Shown piece after piece: positions 1-11,450 of a DNA stretch of 64,000 nucleotides (the first letter of the stretch is position 1; each line of letters begins with the position of its first letter). Both the position numbers and the translations under genes were made by a program. The notes beneath the pieces were generated by a model, which did not search any database, was not told where the DNA came from, and was given only the letters and a program-made list of their open reading frames with translations. This DNA is from Plectrocnemia conspersa (Eukaryota > Arthropoda > Insecta > Trichoptera > Polycentropodidae): NCBI GenBank assembly GCA_009617715.1, contig VTFK01000029.1, forward strand, positions 124,001 through 188,000, given 5' to 3'.

Positions 1-119
1 AAATAAAAATAAGTAAAATTTCATTTTAACTTTAAAATATTTCTATTTCTGATAAAACTTACTTTCGCAATGACTATAAATAAATTTTAGAAATAAACCC
101 TTTTAGTCATTAAGATAAT

Positions 120-462
120 TTAGGGTGGTATAACTCTGTACTGAGTTTAAATTCCAGATGGACTTTTGTGATTGTCGATTTATGTCGTGTCTGTATGATC
201 TGAATTAATGATTATTATATAATTATAATTCTGATCGATCACCACATGTTAAGATTTCCTAGATTTTTTCAATCTTACAGATGAATAATTAAGATAAAAT
301 TGAACAAGGTCCGCATATATGTCACTGTTTTACAGACTTTTATTTTTAGTCTGCTATCTCACTACTTACGTAGTATTCGTAGGTTGTATCTATCCCGTTT
401 TAATGCATTGGACCAACGCTTGTCATATTGCAATTAAATATTTACAATATATAAATAAATGT
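120..462 (+). repeat. tRNA-derived SINE, copy A
   Basis: This is one of six related copies in the window (also 541-830, 20120-20485, 22681-23010, 37290-37680 and 53210-53600). It has a weak B-box-like head, a middle segment reading 'gattattatataattata', a block ending 'gatgaataatta', and a conserved 3' domain with 'taatgcattgg' and 'aacgcttgtcat', followed by an A-rich 'aaataaat' tail. The architecture resembles Metulj SINEs of nymphalid butterflies. The repeat relationship is seen directly; the family name is recognition from memory. Confidence 0.75.
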
Positions 463-540
463 AGCTTGATCTAGAGTGGACCCTCCTAAGATTTTTAACC
501 TTAGACAACAAAACAAAAAATGATGCATTACAATAGTAAT

Positions 541-830
541 TGCTTAAATTATAATAATTATTACTATTTTTAATCTTTCGTTGAAACTTAACAACCGTAA
601 GCCCAATCCATTACAGAGAGGTAAATCTGTGTCAACTGTGTAAGTCTGTAAATTGGTGATATCTATATATTTAATTTAAAATTAGTATCTGTATTATAAT
701 TTGTAGCTGTAAAATAATTGCGCATTTTTATAAACAAAAATTCGAGTCTGCTGTCATGACTCGAACCCGTAGCTTCTCGGTTATCAGTCTATGCCTTACG
801 GACGACGCTATTCCAACTTTCTGATACAAT
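541..830 (-). repeat. tRNA-derived SINE, copy B (minus)
   Basis: Read on the minus strand, the head contains a pol III B-box-like 'gggttcgagtc' followed by 'actcgaatttttgtttat'. The 3' domain has 'cacagatttacc' and 'ggattgggcttacgg'. It matches the copy at 22681-23010 at both ends, so these two form a subtype distinct from the other four copies. It is probably transcriptionally inert. Confidence 0.7.
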
Positions 831-1220
831 AAAGAACAATTTGAATTAATTCAAATTATTGTAGCATTTTATGTTTTAGTTCTCAATTACAAAAAGTCCG
901 AGTAACACAGAATACATATTTTTATTATTTATAAAAAATAATGCTGATAACATAAGCAGTATCTATTGTTTATGCGACATTTTAAATTGTGATTTGATTT
1001 AGCGGATTGACTTTATAATGTAACAATAGTTATGGAAGTATCATAAAATAGTTTTACTAATAAAATAAAAAATAGTAAATTATTTATGAATCCACTATCT
1101 CTGATTTTACTACTTTTTGTGACATTGAAATCTGCTATATTTTTTATATTTTCTCAGACTTTTTTGTCTTTAGTAATAATAAATAAGCCTTTGGCAACCA
1201 TCGCGGTGTCAGTGTGTTGA

Positions 1221-1496
1221 CACAGCGAGGCCAGAATTAGCGCCCTCTACCGCGGCGGCCTTTGTCTGTTCGACAACTACCTGCCCCAAGAGTACCTGAA
1301 CCCAACGGCACCTCCGCTCTGGCACCTACCTCCCAACATGACCGCATCGATATCGTTTATGTCAACCAAAATCATTTTCAAGCCGAAGAAACCCACCGGC
1401 GTCTTCTTGTGCATATATAAAAATAAAGGGAATTCCGCAGTTGCCGCAAAAAGTTTTAATTGGTTCGCATTTCCAACAAAAATAATGCTTCATTAA
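1221..1496 (+). other. Coding-like GC-rich island, unidentified
   Basis: An open frame runs from after the stop at 1218-1220 to the TAA at 1494-1496. About 1225-1410 is far more GC-rich than the surrounding DNA, and in this frame the codons mostly end in C or G, as a coding exon would. The peptide includes ALYRGGLCLFDNYL, then LNPTAPPLWHLPP, then KIIFKPKKPTGVF. An AG at 1224-1225 after 'gtgttgacac' could be an acceptor; no strong donor is seen. I do not recognise the family. It may be an exon of an upstream gene, a pseudogene fragment, or chance within a conserved non-coding block. Confidence 0.35.
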
Positions 1497-1499
1497 TTG

Positions 1500-3390
1500 A
1501 AATTTATTGGTTTAAATTATCTAATTTGCTCCAAAGGAGTCGGACGTAACCGATAGGGTATTTAAAAGTAGCCTTTGATGATAAATTAATTACTTTAATT
1601 CTGTAAATCAATCTAAGGTAACTGTACTTCAAAAAATAGTATCATGACTCAGTATTATATATTACAAATTATTGGTGAATTTTTTTTAGTACATTTCGAC
1701 ACCAAAGTGATAACTAGCAATGAGTAAAGATTTTTCTTTAACATCTAACGACTTTAAAAAATCAGTAGTTTTATTTTATTTTTTTTTATATGAAAGGCAA
1801 AATAAGTTATCGTACTTAACTTCTCTCTATATAAATATAAATAACGACAATCGTTTTCGATTCAATTCTTTGGTTGATATTTTACACTACTGTCAGTTAT
1901 ATTGGACGTGTAGTTTGTATTTGTCAGACAAGTAATTAAAAGGCATTTTGTCGCTCTCGAAGACTTTTAAATATTTAAAATGACGCGACAACCAATTTCA
2001 ATAAGGGGAAGTGAAGCGGTAAAAACGTCGAAGAAGGCTTTTGACGAGAATGCTATATATCATACAAACGAAGGGTTTATGAATGATAAAAATATTTCCA
2101 AGAAAAATTAAGGACATTGAACTTAGTAATCCAAAGTAAGGCGAATAACTGCTGAAGTGTTTATTTGCTCGTGCGGTTTATGCAAAGCAATTTCGACTGA
2201 CATTGGGAATGAAACGAGAACAAAAAAAAATATTTGTAACATAATAGTTACACCATTAGTTCAACATATCAGTTTACGCAAAATATATTTTTATAAAATT
2301 AAAAAATCATAGTAAAATTATGTACCGGATATTTTAAATGTATAATTTATAAAGCAAATGCTTCAACAATTTTTTTTATTATTATTATTAGTATTATACA
2401 GGTGAAAAAGAAAGTTATAAACCCAAATTTATTTACATCATCGTCTCTTACATATAAAAAGTTTGAAAGAACACAAACCGCCCAAAAAAAACACTTTTGC
2501 TCCGACATTGAAGTGAAACCAAACAGGGTAATTTGAGATATTGTAGCTCCACTTTACGCTGATCCCTTTTTGAAGTCATTCACGCCAATGTTTGTTTATT
2601 TTTCAAAGTCATCCTTAACAACAGAAGCAAAATTAAAACCATACAAAATAATAATTCCAATTACGAACATAAATCAAATAAAAATATAGACACGACTAGT
2701 TTGGGTCAAGAATGGTGTTATTTTAAAACCCTGAAACAACACCTGAACCACTTTTTTTTATACGCCCATAAACCAGGTGAGCCCTTCCCTATATTTATAT
2801 AACACAATAGGCTACCTCTAAATCACACGTTTTGAAATTGAATGCTACCTGGAATTATATTTTATAATATATCATATTATTCATCGTATATCAATGGATT
2901 CAATTTGCAAATTCGTTCATCGGCTCATTGATCAGTTCTGAACCAGATCTATCTCGAGTGGTTCCATATCGCTAGAGAATGTTAAGAGATCCGTTTGATC
3001 CATGCAGCGGTCATTGGATCGAGTGAATGGTTCCGTCGTGACGGATTTATCATTTATTCAAAACGTGCTTCCCACTGCAACCGTATGTATGTATATCAAG
3101 TTTCTCAAATGTTTATCTATATATTTAATTAATCAATTAGATTCTCCAATGTGACATACATTTTTGGACAGTCAGTAAATCGAACTGAAATATCTCATGA
3201 TTTTTTATACTAAGCGTATCATTGTAAAAAATATTCTTCACAAAAATGTCAATTGCTTTTTTGGTGTTTCTCCAAATATAATTTATTATTTTTTAACATA
3301 GCTGCCGGTCTTCAGCGTTAAGTTTCGATAAAAATAATAAAGACAAGACCCATCGCTATCTTTTAATTTTAACTGGACACAAATATGAGT
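1500..3390. other. AT-rich intergenic DNA
   Basis: I see no gene here. It holds homopolymer runs, short AT repeats and one short open frame (1720-1935) with AT-driven codon use and no family resemblance. Confidence 0.6.
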
Positions 3391-3394
3391 GACA

Positions 3395-3830
3395 CTTTCG
3401 TAATCGTTTGACTTCCTCTTCGGAAGCCCTCAGCGGTCCCTATTTTTAATTAACTAATTAATTAAGCGGGCGAGAGTCCGAATTTCTGAATCGATAATTG
3501 GCACGAATTTGTATTTGCCACTCGGCAGATGGTATATATATTTTTTTGCATAAATCAATCGCGACAGGAATGCTCGGCATCCGTCGTTAATCTCCAAGGC
3601 AATCCTTGTATCTACCGATACTTAGAGCGCAGAAAACGGGGACCCATTGTAAATTATTCGATCGGTATCTCTCGCGGTTGGTCCGGATCGATTATTTTAA
3701 TTCGCGTTAATAAATCGGACGATGGTCAGATAATAAATGGCTTCATAATTGCCGTCATCGAGCACGATGGCTGGCGCCTGCGACATTTCACGGCGAGATG
3801 AATCGTTTATATGGTGCTTATTTCTCTTTG
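3395..3830. promoter_or_regulatory. Candidate conserved non-coding element 1
   Basis: This GC-richer island of about 430 bp lies in very AT-rich DNA. It is dense in homeodomain-like TAAT/ATTA cores ('taattaactaattaattaa', 'cataattgcc') and has a PBC-like 'aaatcaatcg'. It contains a 90-codon open frame, but that resembles no known protein and its composition suits a regulatory block better. Lying upstream of tailup, it could be an enhancer; this is inference without conservation data. Confidence 0.35.
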
Positions 3831-5100
3831 ATTGGGGTTTGATTGTGCCGCAATATCTCATAAAAGGCGTGCTAATTAAACAATAAATAATCGTATATGG
3901 AAATTATAAATTACAACTGTTTGCCTTACTGCAATAAAAGAAATATATTTTATAATACAGTATTAAAATATCTAGCTTACCTTGTGTCCTTAAGAATGTT
4001 TGATATAATTTCTTAATGTTTTTGCATAATATATAAATCATGGCTTGGTAATTAGATATTTGTTTATTATATGTATTATTTACAAGTTGAATCGTTTTAA
4101 AAATGGACAGATAATACCAAGAAATCTCAAGAAAATATTATTAATATTATGGAAAATAATATAATATAAAATAAACGTATCTCGTTCTTCTTAATCGTAT
4201 TTTTATCTGATTCTTAAGACGTCCTCATTTCCTGATATTTTTCAATGTATCATACAAAAGTCTCCTCAATTCATAAAAATGGTAACAAATTGTGCATCAA
4301 AAATTATAGTGTCCAGTGTACGCCACAGCTTCCAATTTTCACACACATACATTTGTGCGTGCTAGAAACGAATCACAAGAAGAAAGTCGTAAACGTCACA
4401 CGAAAATAAGATTGTGTGTTGTTTTTGTTTCTATCTGCGCTGCAATAACGGTTATTATCGGGAAACTGCAGCATATCGGCATACTCTGGCGAGTTTAGCA
4501 TAGGTCGATAACAATATTACACGTATGATACATTATTTAAAAATGGAATTAAAAACATTTTAAAAATTAATAAATTACAGACACATAATAGATATAAATT
4601 TACATAAATAGAAAATATATATATTTTAAAATACAATTAATTACATTTAAAAAATAAAAATTCAAAGCAAAATCACGGTTAAGTTGAAAATAAAAATACT
4701 ATCAATATAGGTCATATATTTATGAAAATCTACAAAAAAATATTAAGCAAACAATTGAAGCGTTTTCCTACAAAATGACTCTTATGAATATCTCCTTCTG
4801 GAAGGCGTCAGTGTTTGTCCTTAAGCGCGTGTCCTAGAGGTGATTGCTCGTAAAGGAAATGAGGCGTAATTCTTAGATGGTTTTCTGTCAAACATTAGCT
4901 TTTTGTGTTAGAAAATTTCATATTATATAATTTTCTTGACTTGATTCATCATCAGAATATCTTTACGACCTCAGTATGAACATTTTATCTAGTAAAACTT
5001 TCACTAAAGATCTCGAAATCACTTTTGAGAGCAAGTAGAGGTTCTCTCTACAAGTGAGCAGCATCTGCGAAATATTTTCCAAGATTTATTAGTAACATCA
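3831..5100. other. AT-rich intergenic DNA
   Basis: I see no gene, RNA or complete mobile element. The short open frame at 4316-4498 matches nothing I recognise. Confidence 0.55.
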
Positions 5101-5114
5101 TTCACTTTAACATG

Positions 5115-5400
5115 CCCTCTATGACACCATAGTTTGCGGCATTCTTGAATCTACAATTTGGACTCCTTGAGTAACCAAATACTCCCTCTTAATTGAAAAA
5201 AATCAGAGAAGCTTATTGAGATACCTTTATATGAGGATATTTGGTTATTGCCCGTTTTTGTATCCCAGCGTCTTTCTTTTATGAGCATTAGGATATGATT
5301 AGCTAAATTCTCACAGAAAGTTGTAAGTCGATAAAGATTTCTTAAAATTGCTGAAGGGTGTCTTTAACAATCTAACTATTCACGATGTTCCGAAATGTAC
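5115..5400 (-). repeat. Old dispersed repeat, inverted copy of 7270-7503
   Basis: The reverse complement of this stretch aligns with 7270-7503 through several blocks: 'gctgggataca', 'aataaccaaatatcctc', 'atttggttac' and 'attcaagaatgc', ending at 'gtcatagag'. The two copies face each other about 2 kb apart. Both can be read in one frame with similar residues near the end (FKNAAN, VIE) but with stops, so this could be a decayed coding element. The family is unknown. Confidence 0.55.
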
Positions 5401-7269
5401 AGTATACTCCGATTATATCAATATTAATAATATATTCACGATACAGATTATAATTTTTATTATTTTTAAAGAAATTTTGTGACTCTCGCCTGAATCTAAT
5501 TTTCAAATATCAGTAAGATTTTTCCTATTATTATATTGTCAGTATTTTCTACACTTACATTCTCATTATCACTTTTTACTACTAGAATTTTTATTATTCA
5601 TATTCAAGTATCTGTTTCGTTATCAATATTTTATATAATAATCAAACTTATAAAATACTTTTACGTCGTAAATATAAAATAAAATATGTATACTGATAAA
5701 TAAAGCCATTTGCGCATTAATTCACCCTGTTATATGGTGTGTTTATAAATTTAATAAATAAAACGTTGACATTTATTAGCTTCTTGAAGTGAAACAATGC
5801 GGTCTATAGCGTTTTAATGACCGGCTCTAAAACATTTCAGTACGGTCGTGACCTCACAAGTAGTCATAATATTGACCCGCTATTACTAGATCTTTTTTTA
5901 TTAATATATGAATAAAAAATATTTTAAGATCGATCAACTAACTATAGTACAAAAAAAAATGATAAATTATGTAATGTAATAAAATATAATATCATAAATC
6001 GTTTTTTTTTATATTTGACAATATAGGCAGTTTATCATTGTCCACTTAAGTTTTGCTAATGGTCGACGTTTTTTGTCAACTTAATTGGTAAAATATTTAT
6101 ATTATAAAATATTTCATTGATGAGACAATTTTGCGTGTAGCGTAATAAATTTGATTGATATAAGTATATTACATATAAATGTCTCTAATATCGTATAATC
6201 AAAACACTTCGAGAAATTTACACGCAAACATGTTTAGAACGCAGTTAACTTATCAAGTTACGGAAGTACGCCAAACACTTGTCGGTTTTCTGCAATAAAT
6301 CGTCTTATGAGATAAAAACAGTTTATTCGCCAGGTTTACTATATGCATGCGTGTGTTTATAATATATTTTTAAGATGACCATACGTTCCGCGCTATCGTA
6401 ATATTACGCAGATTGGATTTGTTTCTGTCAGACATCTCAAGTATGTTTACTATTCCCGTCTCGTTTTGTCTCATTGCGGGATGATAATGGATTTTTATCG
6501 AGCTTTCCAAACTGTGGCGTTAAATTTATTAACACTCGCTGCAAATATTTTTTTGCAATTAATTAAAAAGATATGACTTTTCGTTTTATATTTTATTTAT
6601 ATATGTTAATAAGCAACGTATATTATTATCTCTAAAGTAAATCTTTAGAGATAATTTTCAAAAATACTTATCTTGTGAATTATATGCTATAGAATAAAGT
6701 TAAGAAAATTTAAAAAAAAAGTAACTTTCGAATCTTTCCAGTGGTTTATAATTTTGTACTGGGCTCGACGCTTCTACACTTTTTTTAAACATCCGTTATG
6801 TATTGTTATAATGAGCGATAACTATCAGAAAATTAATTAATTTCAAAGCTTTACATTTATTTTTATCTATGTGTATAACTCAAATAAACACAATACAAAG
6901 TAATGAAAAAAAAGCCTTTTTTTTTTAAAAATATACATATAATATAAATATTGCGGTTATATGTATAAGGAACACAATATGAATCAAATGTCTGCCTTTT
7001 CTTTAAGTGATGACATGTTTTATATGACGTTTTGAACAACACACTGATAATTACATTTCAGTTATAAAATTTTTCATATATAGTTCGTATAAACTTTTTC
7101 CTTAACGTAACTTCTAAGGAAAAAATCTTGCGATATTAAACATTGAATATTTTACCATTTTGCTTAAACTAAGATACGCCTAATTAATCAGACGATTATG
7201 CAATATTTAGGAACCATAATTGGAAAAAGGTTATATTTTGATTCTAATAAACAATAAAATAGAGACTGG
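5401..7269. other. AT-rich intergenic DNA with one small hairpin
   Basis: No gene is seen. A perfect 12-bp inverted repeat lies at 6626-6637 and 6643-6654 ('ttatctctaaag' and its complement) with a 5-nt loop. Confidence 0.5.
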
Positions 7270-7503
7270 ATTATTCTTCAAATTTAATCAATGAGTTCTG
7301 CGAGAACTCATCGAATCATACATCAAAGCTCCTAAAATAAAGGCGCTGGGATACAAGAAGGAATAATAACCAAATATCCTCTTATAAATATATTTTAAGA
7401 ACCTTTTCTGAACTGTTTTGATTAAGAAGAATTATTTGGTTATTCGGTGATTCCAAATTATATATCCAGATTCAAGAATGCTGCAAACTTAAGTGTCATA
7501 GAG
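7270..7503 (+). repeat. Old dispersed repeat, direct copy
   Basis: This is the second copy of the repeat at 5115-5400, in the opposite orientation. It ends at the insertion point of the hAT-like element at 7504-7930. The homology does not clearly resume beyond that element. Confidence 0.55.
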
Positions 7504-7930
7504 CATAGTTTCTTAACCGATGGTCCGCGGACCACTGGTGGTCCGCGAAGACTTTTTGAATAAAATTAATTTCACTGATTTTACAATTCATTTTGTAACA
7601 AAATTAATTTCACATCTGTTTTGTATTCGCTTGTATTTGCATAGGGCTATTTAGAAATCGTCTTATTGCAGGTAGTCCTATTTTTATTATTTCGATAAAA
7701 AATCGAATTTCATGCTGTATTTAATGGATTTTTAAATTATATTTCTTGTTACTGAATGTTTTAATATACTTAAATATGGTTATATCAGCATACTGTGTTG
7801 CAAAATTAATTTTTTGGAATAAAAAATCAATTATATAAATATTTATTATTTTATTTCAATGTTAATGGTCCGCAAAACATTTTTTGATTTTTTTGGTGGT
7901 CCGTGGATGTAAAAATGTTAAGAAACTATG
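7504..7930. mobile_element. Non-autonomous hAT-type MITE (427 bp)
   Basis: Terminal inverted repeats begin 'catagtttcttaac' and end 'gttaagaaactatg', with subterminal 'ggtggtccgcg' and 'ggtggtccgtgg' motifs typical of hAT elements. A perfect 8-bp target-site duplication, 'tcatagag', flanks it at 7496-7503 and 7931-7938. It has no transposase frame, so it must have been mobilised in trans. The intact duplication indicates a fairly recent insertion. Confidence 0.85.
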
Positions 7931-7939
7931 TCATAGAGG

Positions 7940-9229
7940 ACGCAAATAACTGACGGATCGTCAAAGGCAAATACGTACATATTTTTTATATTCTTTAGAA
8001 TGATCGAAAAATTTGGATCCATTTCTAATTTTTCGAACATTATATATAACGCACAAAATATATCATTATTTTATAATATGTATACATAATATAAAATAAA
8101 CTTAATAAATCATACAAAAATTTAGGTAATACGCCTATTTTTTGTAATTAAATAAAAATATATTTGATATTAAAGTGCTTAATACTATTTTTTGTATATC
8201 CCATGTGAGTAAAATAGTGAGTATCTCACGTGATACTCACTGTGAGCTGCATTAAGATTTTTAATAGAACGACTCGTGTTTAATTAATGAACATGATATT
8301 CATCCGTCCAATTAGATAAAAATATGAAAAGCTGATGATCGATTTGACTGATGATTATGATTATTGTAATCAAATATTTCAATATTTGAGACAATATGGA
8401 AATTTTAAAATAGCCATGCTTATTATAGATTGAATTTTAATATCTGATTTTATAAAATATAGCAATATAATATTTTCACTGTATTATCAATAAAATTGCA
8501 ATATTTTTAATTTACAAATTATTGATAGAATCTTCTTAAAATCCAAAAAGAATATCTAATATCTAAATGCATTGCTTAACGATAAGAAGTGACTAAAAGC
8601 GAAAATTTCTATATACATATATATTTGAGAGTACTTAAATTCGAATAGAAATATTTAGTTTTATATTCAGTGCATTTGTTTTTTTTTATTTATTTTTACT
8701 TTGTTTATTTTATAAAATCTTATAAATTTTCGCATTTATTGTGTGTAGATTAAATATAAAAATATATACCATCTTTATTTTAAATATTACATATTAACAT
8801 TATTTTTGTGATTAATCATTAAACATTTTCCCCGAAAATCATTCATCAATAATGTTCTAGAATCTAGTGAATTCTGATACACAATCTTAGATGAAACAAC
8901 ATATCATTTCCGAAAAAAAACGTTAAGCATATCACGGTAACTATTGACTCTAACAGCATCACCGGATAAGAATCATAAAAAAATTTGGTCCAATGACTTC
9001 CAGCTTACAAAGTGCATATGTTTATATTGGATGACTTGTGAATATTTATCTCTCAGAATCGGCAATTTTGCTTATTATTTTGAATTCAATATGAGCGTCG
9101 TCATATTTTAACACTTAAAAATATTAGGTTATCCATTTTTAAGTGACAGCTGTCAAATGCGATCGCTATTACAAAAAATATCGCGAAATACAAAATTGAA
9201 TCACCCTACAATTAAATTGTGGGTCACAC
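7940..9229. other. AT-rich intergenic DNA
   Basis: No gene is seen. An imperfect palindrome at 8217-8240 ('gtgagtatc', then a loop, then 'gatactcac') has an E-box CACGTG at its centre. Confidence 0.5.
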
Positions 9230-9570
9230 GCGAGTGTAAAGTTTTAGAAGTCTCGTCAGTCTCGTTCCATGGCTCCATCGTTATCTATCCCCCGAGCAGA
9301 CGGCGGCTGCGCACCGGCTTTTCTTTTCGTTTTCTTGTGTGATGGTTGCGTGCCGGACTCTTCACTTATTCATACTTGCGCCGGCGAGACGATGGTGCTG
9401 CTGTTTATCTTGCGGGACGTGATTCCATTCCGGCTATTTATTTTATCCATCCATGCACGTCCACACGCAATAACCCATTTTCGACATTAATTTCACGACA
9501 CGTGTAATGCGACCGGGGTTACATTATGAGCGCCGAGAACCGACCACTTCAGAACACTCGGCTTTAAAAA
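9230..9570. promoter_or_regulatory. Candidate conserved non-coding element 2
   Basis: This GC-rich island (for example 'cggcggctgcgcaccggc' and 'cgccggcgagacgatgg') is followed by AT cores and an E-box-like 'gacacgtg'. The two overlapping open frames here look like chance products of GC content. It may be a distal promoter or enhancer of tailup or of an untranslated exon. The function is inferred from composition only. Confidence 0.3.
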
Positions 9571-11079
9571 TAGTTCATTAGATGCCGCGGGATATTTTTT
9601 TGTTAAAATTAACACCGTGAGAAACGAATTCGTTATTTTTTTGTATGTAGATATTAAACACTTTTGGATAAAATTATTTGATTTGCCATTTGCTGGAGTT
9701 ATTAAGTACTATTGGTTCCGTTAAAAAATCTAAAAATAAAATCGTATGGTAATAATACCGAGATATTTTAAGTACCAATGACAATACATCTTCCTTTATA
9801 AAATTAATTCAATCTAATTGTAAAATTCTTATTAAATACGTAAGAATGATCTTTTAGTAAAATAAGAAAAAATATGGCAATGCATACCCCTTTAAAAATA
9901 TTATTAATATGGAAGAACTTACTTTCTTATGGACAGATTGTGATAAATTAGTCACTCTACTCGTGACATTGAGACATAAAATTGACCCAAGAGATTCGTC
10001 AAGTCCATTCCTTTGAAATTAAGTGAGATAATTTTATCATGTGAATGTATAAGGCTAATTTCTGCGATAAAAACTTTCAGTCAGGATATGCTTTCAAAAC
10101 CTATACATTTTTATTATGCTTTGATGAATCTTAATCGTCAGCAAGCCCTTAACCATTTTAGTGCCAGGAAAAATTAGGCGGTATATTCTAAGAATGCCAA
10201 GCATTTTTTAGCATATACTGATGTTTTTATAAATATATTTTTTAAATAATATTTCTGAAAATTTAATTTTTTGTGTATGCACTTGGATTTATTATAGAAA
10301 TTTAGTTAATACAAGTACGCAAAAAGTATCGAAAAAAAATATTTCATAATTTAACAAAAAAAATACAAAACTAGGAACGGACACCCGCGTCCTAGCGGCA
10401 TTCATGTCGTCGTTCGTAAGTGGACATCCGCGTCTTTACGGTGCTCTAAAATGTGTTTATTAAATTTAAACTCAGGTGTAACTCCAGATATTTAACCCTA
10501 GATTTACAAGCAAACATAATGATCTCTCAGACACGATAAAATATGTAAAACATCAAAGATCGTATCGACTTTAAATATTATTAGATGACAAATAAAAATT
10601 ATGTGCATATAAAAATAATCTTACTATTTGTATTATTTAATTAAAATTAAACCGATCTGCTTAAATTGTCTTTAATATAGAATAAAATATATATTGATAT
10701 TATTTAATAATAATATAAAATCAATTATCTCGAATTTGATATATGATGTATTTAATAATATATTATTTAAATATATATATTTTATATTATTATAACAAAT
10801 CAGCGATATTTAAGGGTCATACTATTTAAATATAATTTTGTTATGAAATAATTATTTTAATTATACTTTAAAAATTCAACTTATCAAGAGCTTCAATCTT
10901 CTAATGACTGTAACTCTCCGCGTTAAAAAGTCAACTATAAAACAATACTAATAACACATTTAAAATTGTTAATTACACGCACTCAAATTAAAAGCAATTT
11001 GTTAATGCTTCTCTTAATTATAGGCATATGCTCGTTACTCACATTTTACCAAAAATAAAAATAAATTTTCAGTTCAACG
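9571..11079. other. AT-rich intergenic DNA with a short direct repeat
   Basis: No gene is supported. At 10378-10442 a GC-rich patch has two related blocks, 'ggacacccgcgtcctagcgg' and 'ggacatccgcgtctttacgg', about 54 bp apart. Confidence 0.45.
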
Positions 11080-11450
11080 CACCGCTTCCGATGAATACAG
11101 GTGAATGCAAACATCGAAACGTTTACTTCGGCTCCGAACTGATAAGATATTGGTGTGACGAAACTTGATTTTCTTTTCTTTATAAACTCACCTTTATCTC
11201 TTAAGGATACGAAACCCTTCCTGCGGTGATAAGTTTGACTGCGAAGCACGAAACGGTGCCTTTCTTCATACATATTAATTCTTCGTCGCTTCGCCGACCT
11301 GATATCTTCGCCATGCGTGCTCTTATTTTAGTTTCTTGTTTTGAAAAGCGTCTCACGGATGTCTCTCTCTCGGTATTTAATCGCATTATGTGGGATTAGG
11401 TCCCGAGGATCGGTGTGAGTGAAGTGTAAGAAGGGATTTGTACAGTAGTA
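11080..11450. promoter_or_regulatory. Candidate conserved non-coding element 3
   Basis: This is a higher-complexity, GC-richer block between AT-rich stretches. Open frames on the minus strand at 11046-11386 have no family resemblance. Possible regulatory DNA or untranslated exon of tailup; no splice site is convincing. Confidence 0.25.

Noticed and set aside
3529..3801. 90-codon open frame
   Set aside because: No family resemblance. The block is rich in homeodomain-type sites and fits regulatory DNA better.
9157..9490. Two overlapping plus-strand frames in a GC-rich island
   Set aside because: Neither resembles a protein family; mutual overlap in different frames argues against coding.
11046..11386. 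Minus-strand open frames of 75 and 61 codons
   Set aside because: No domains, no splice context and no family resemblance.
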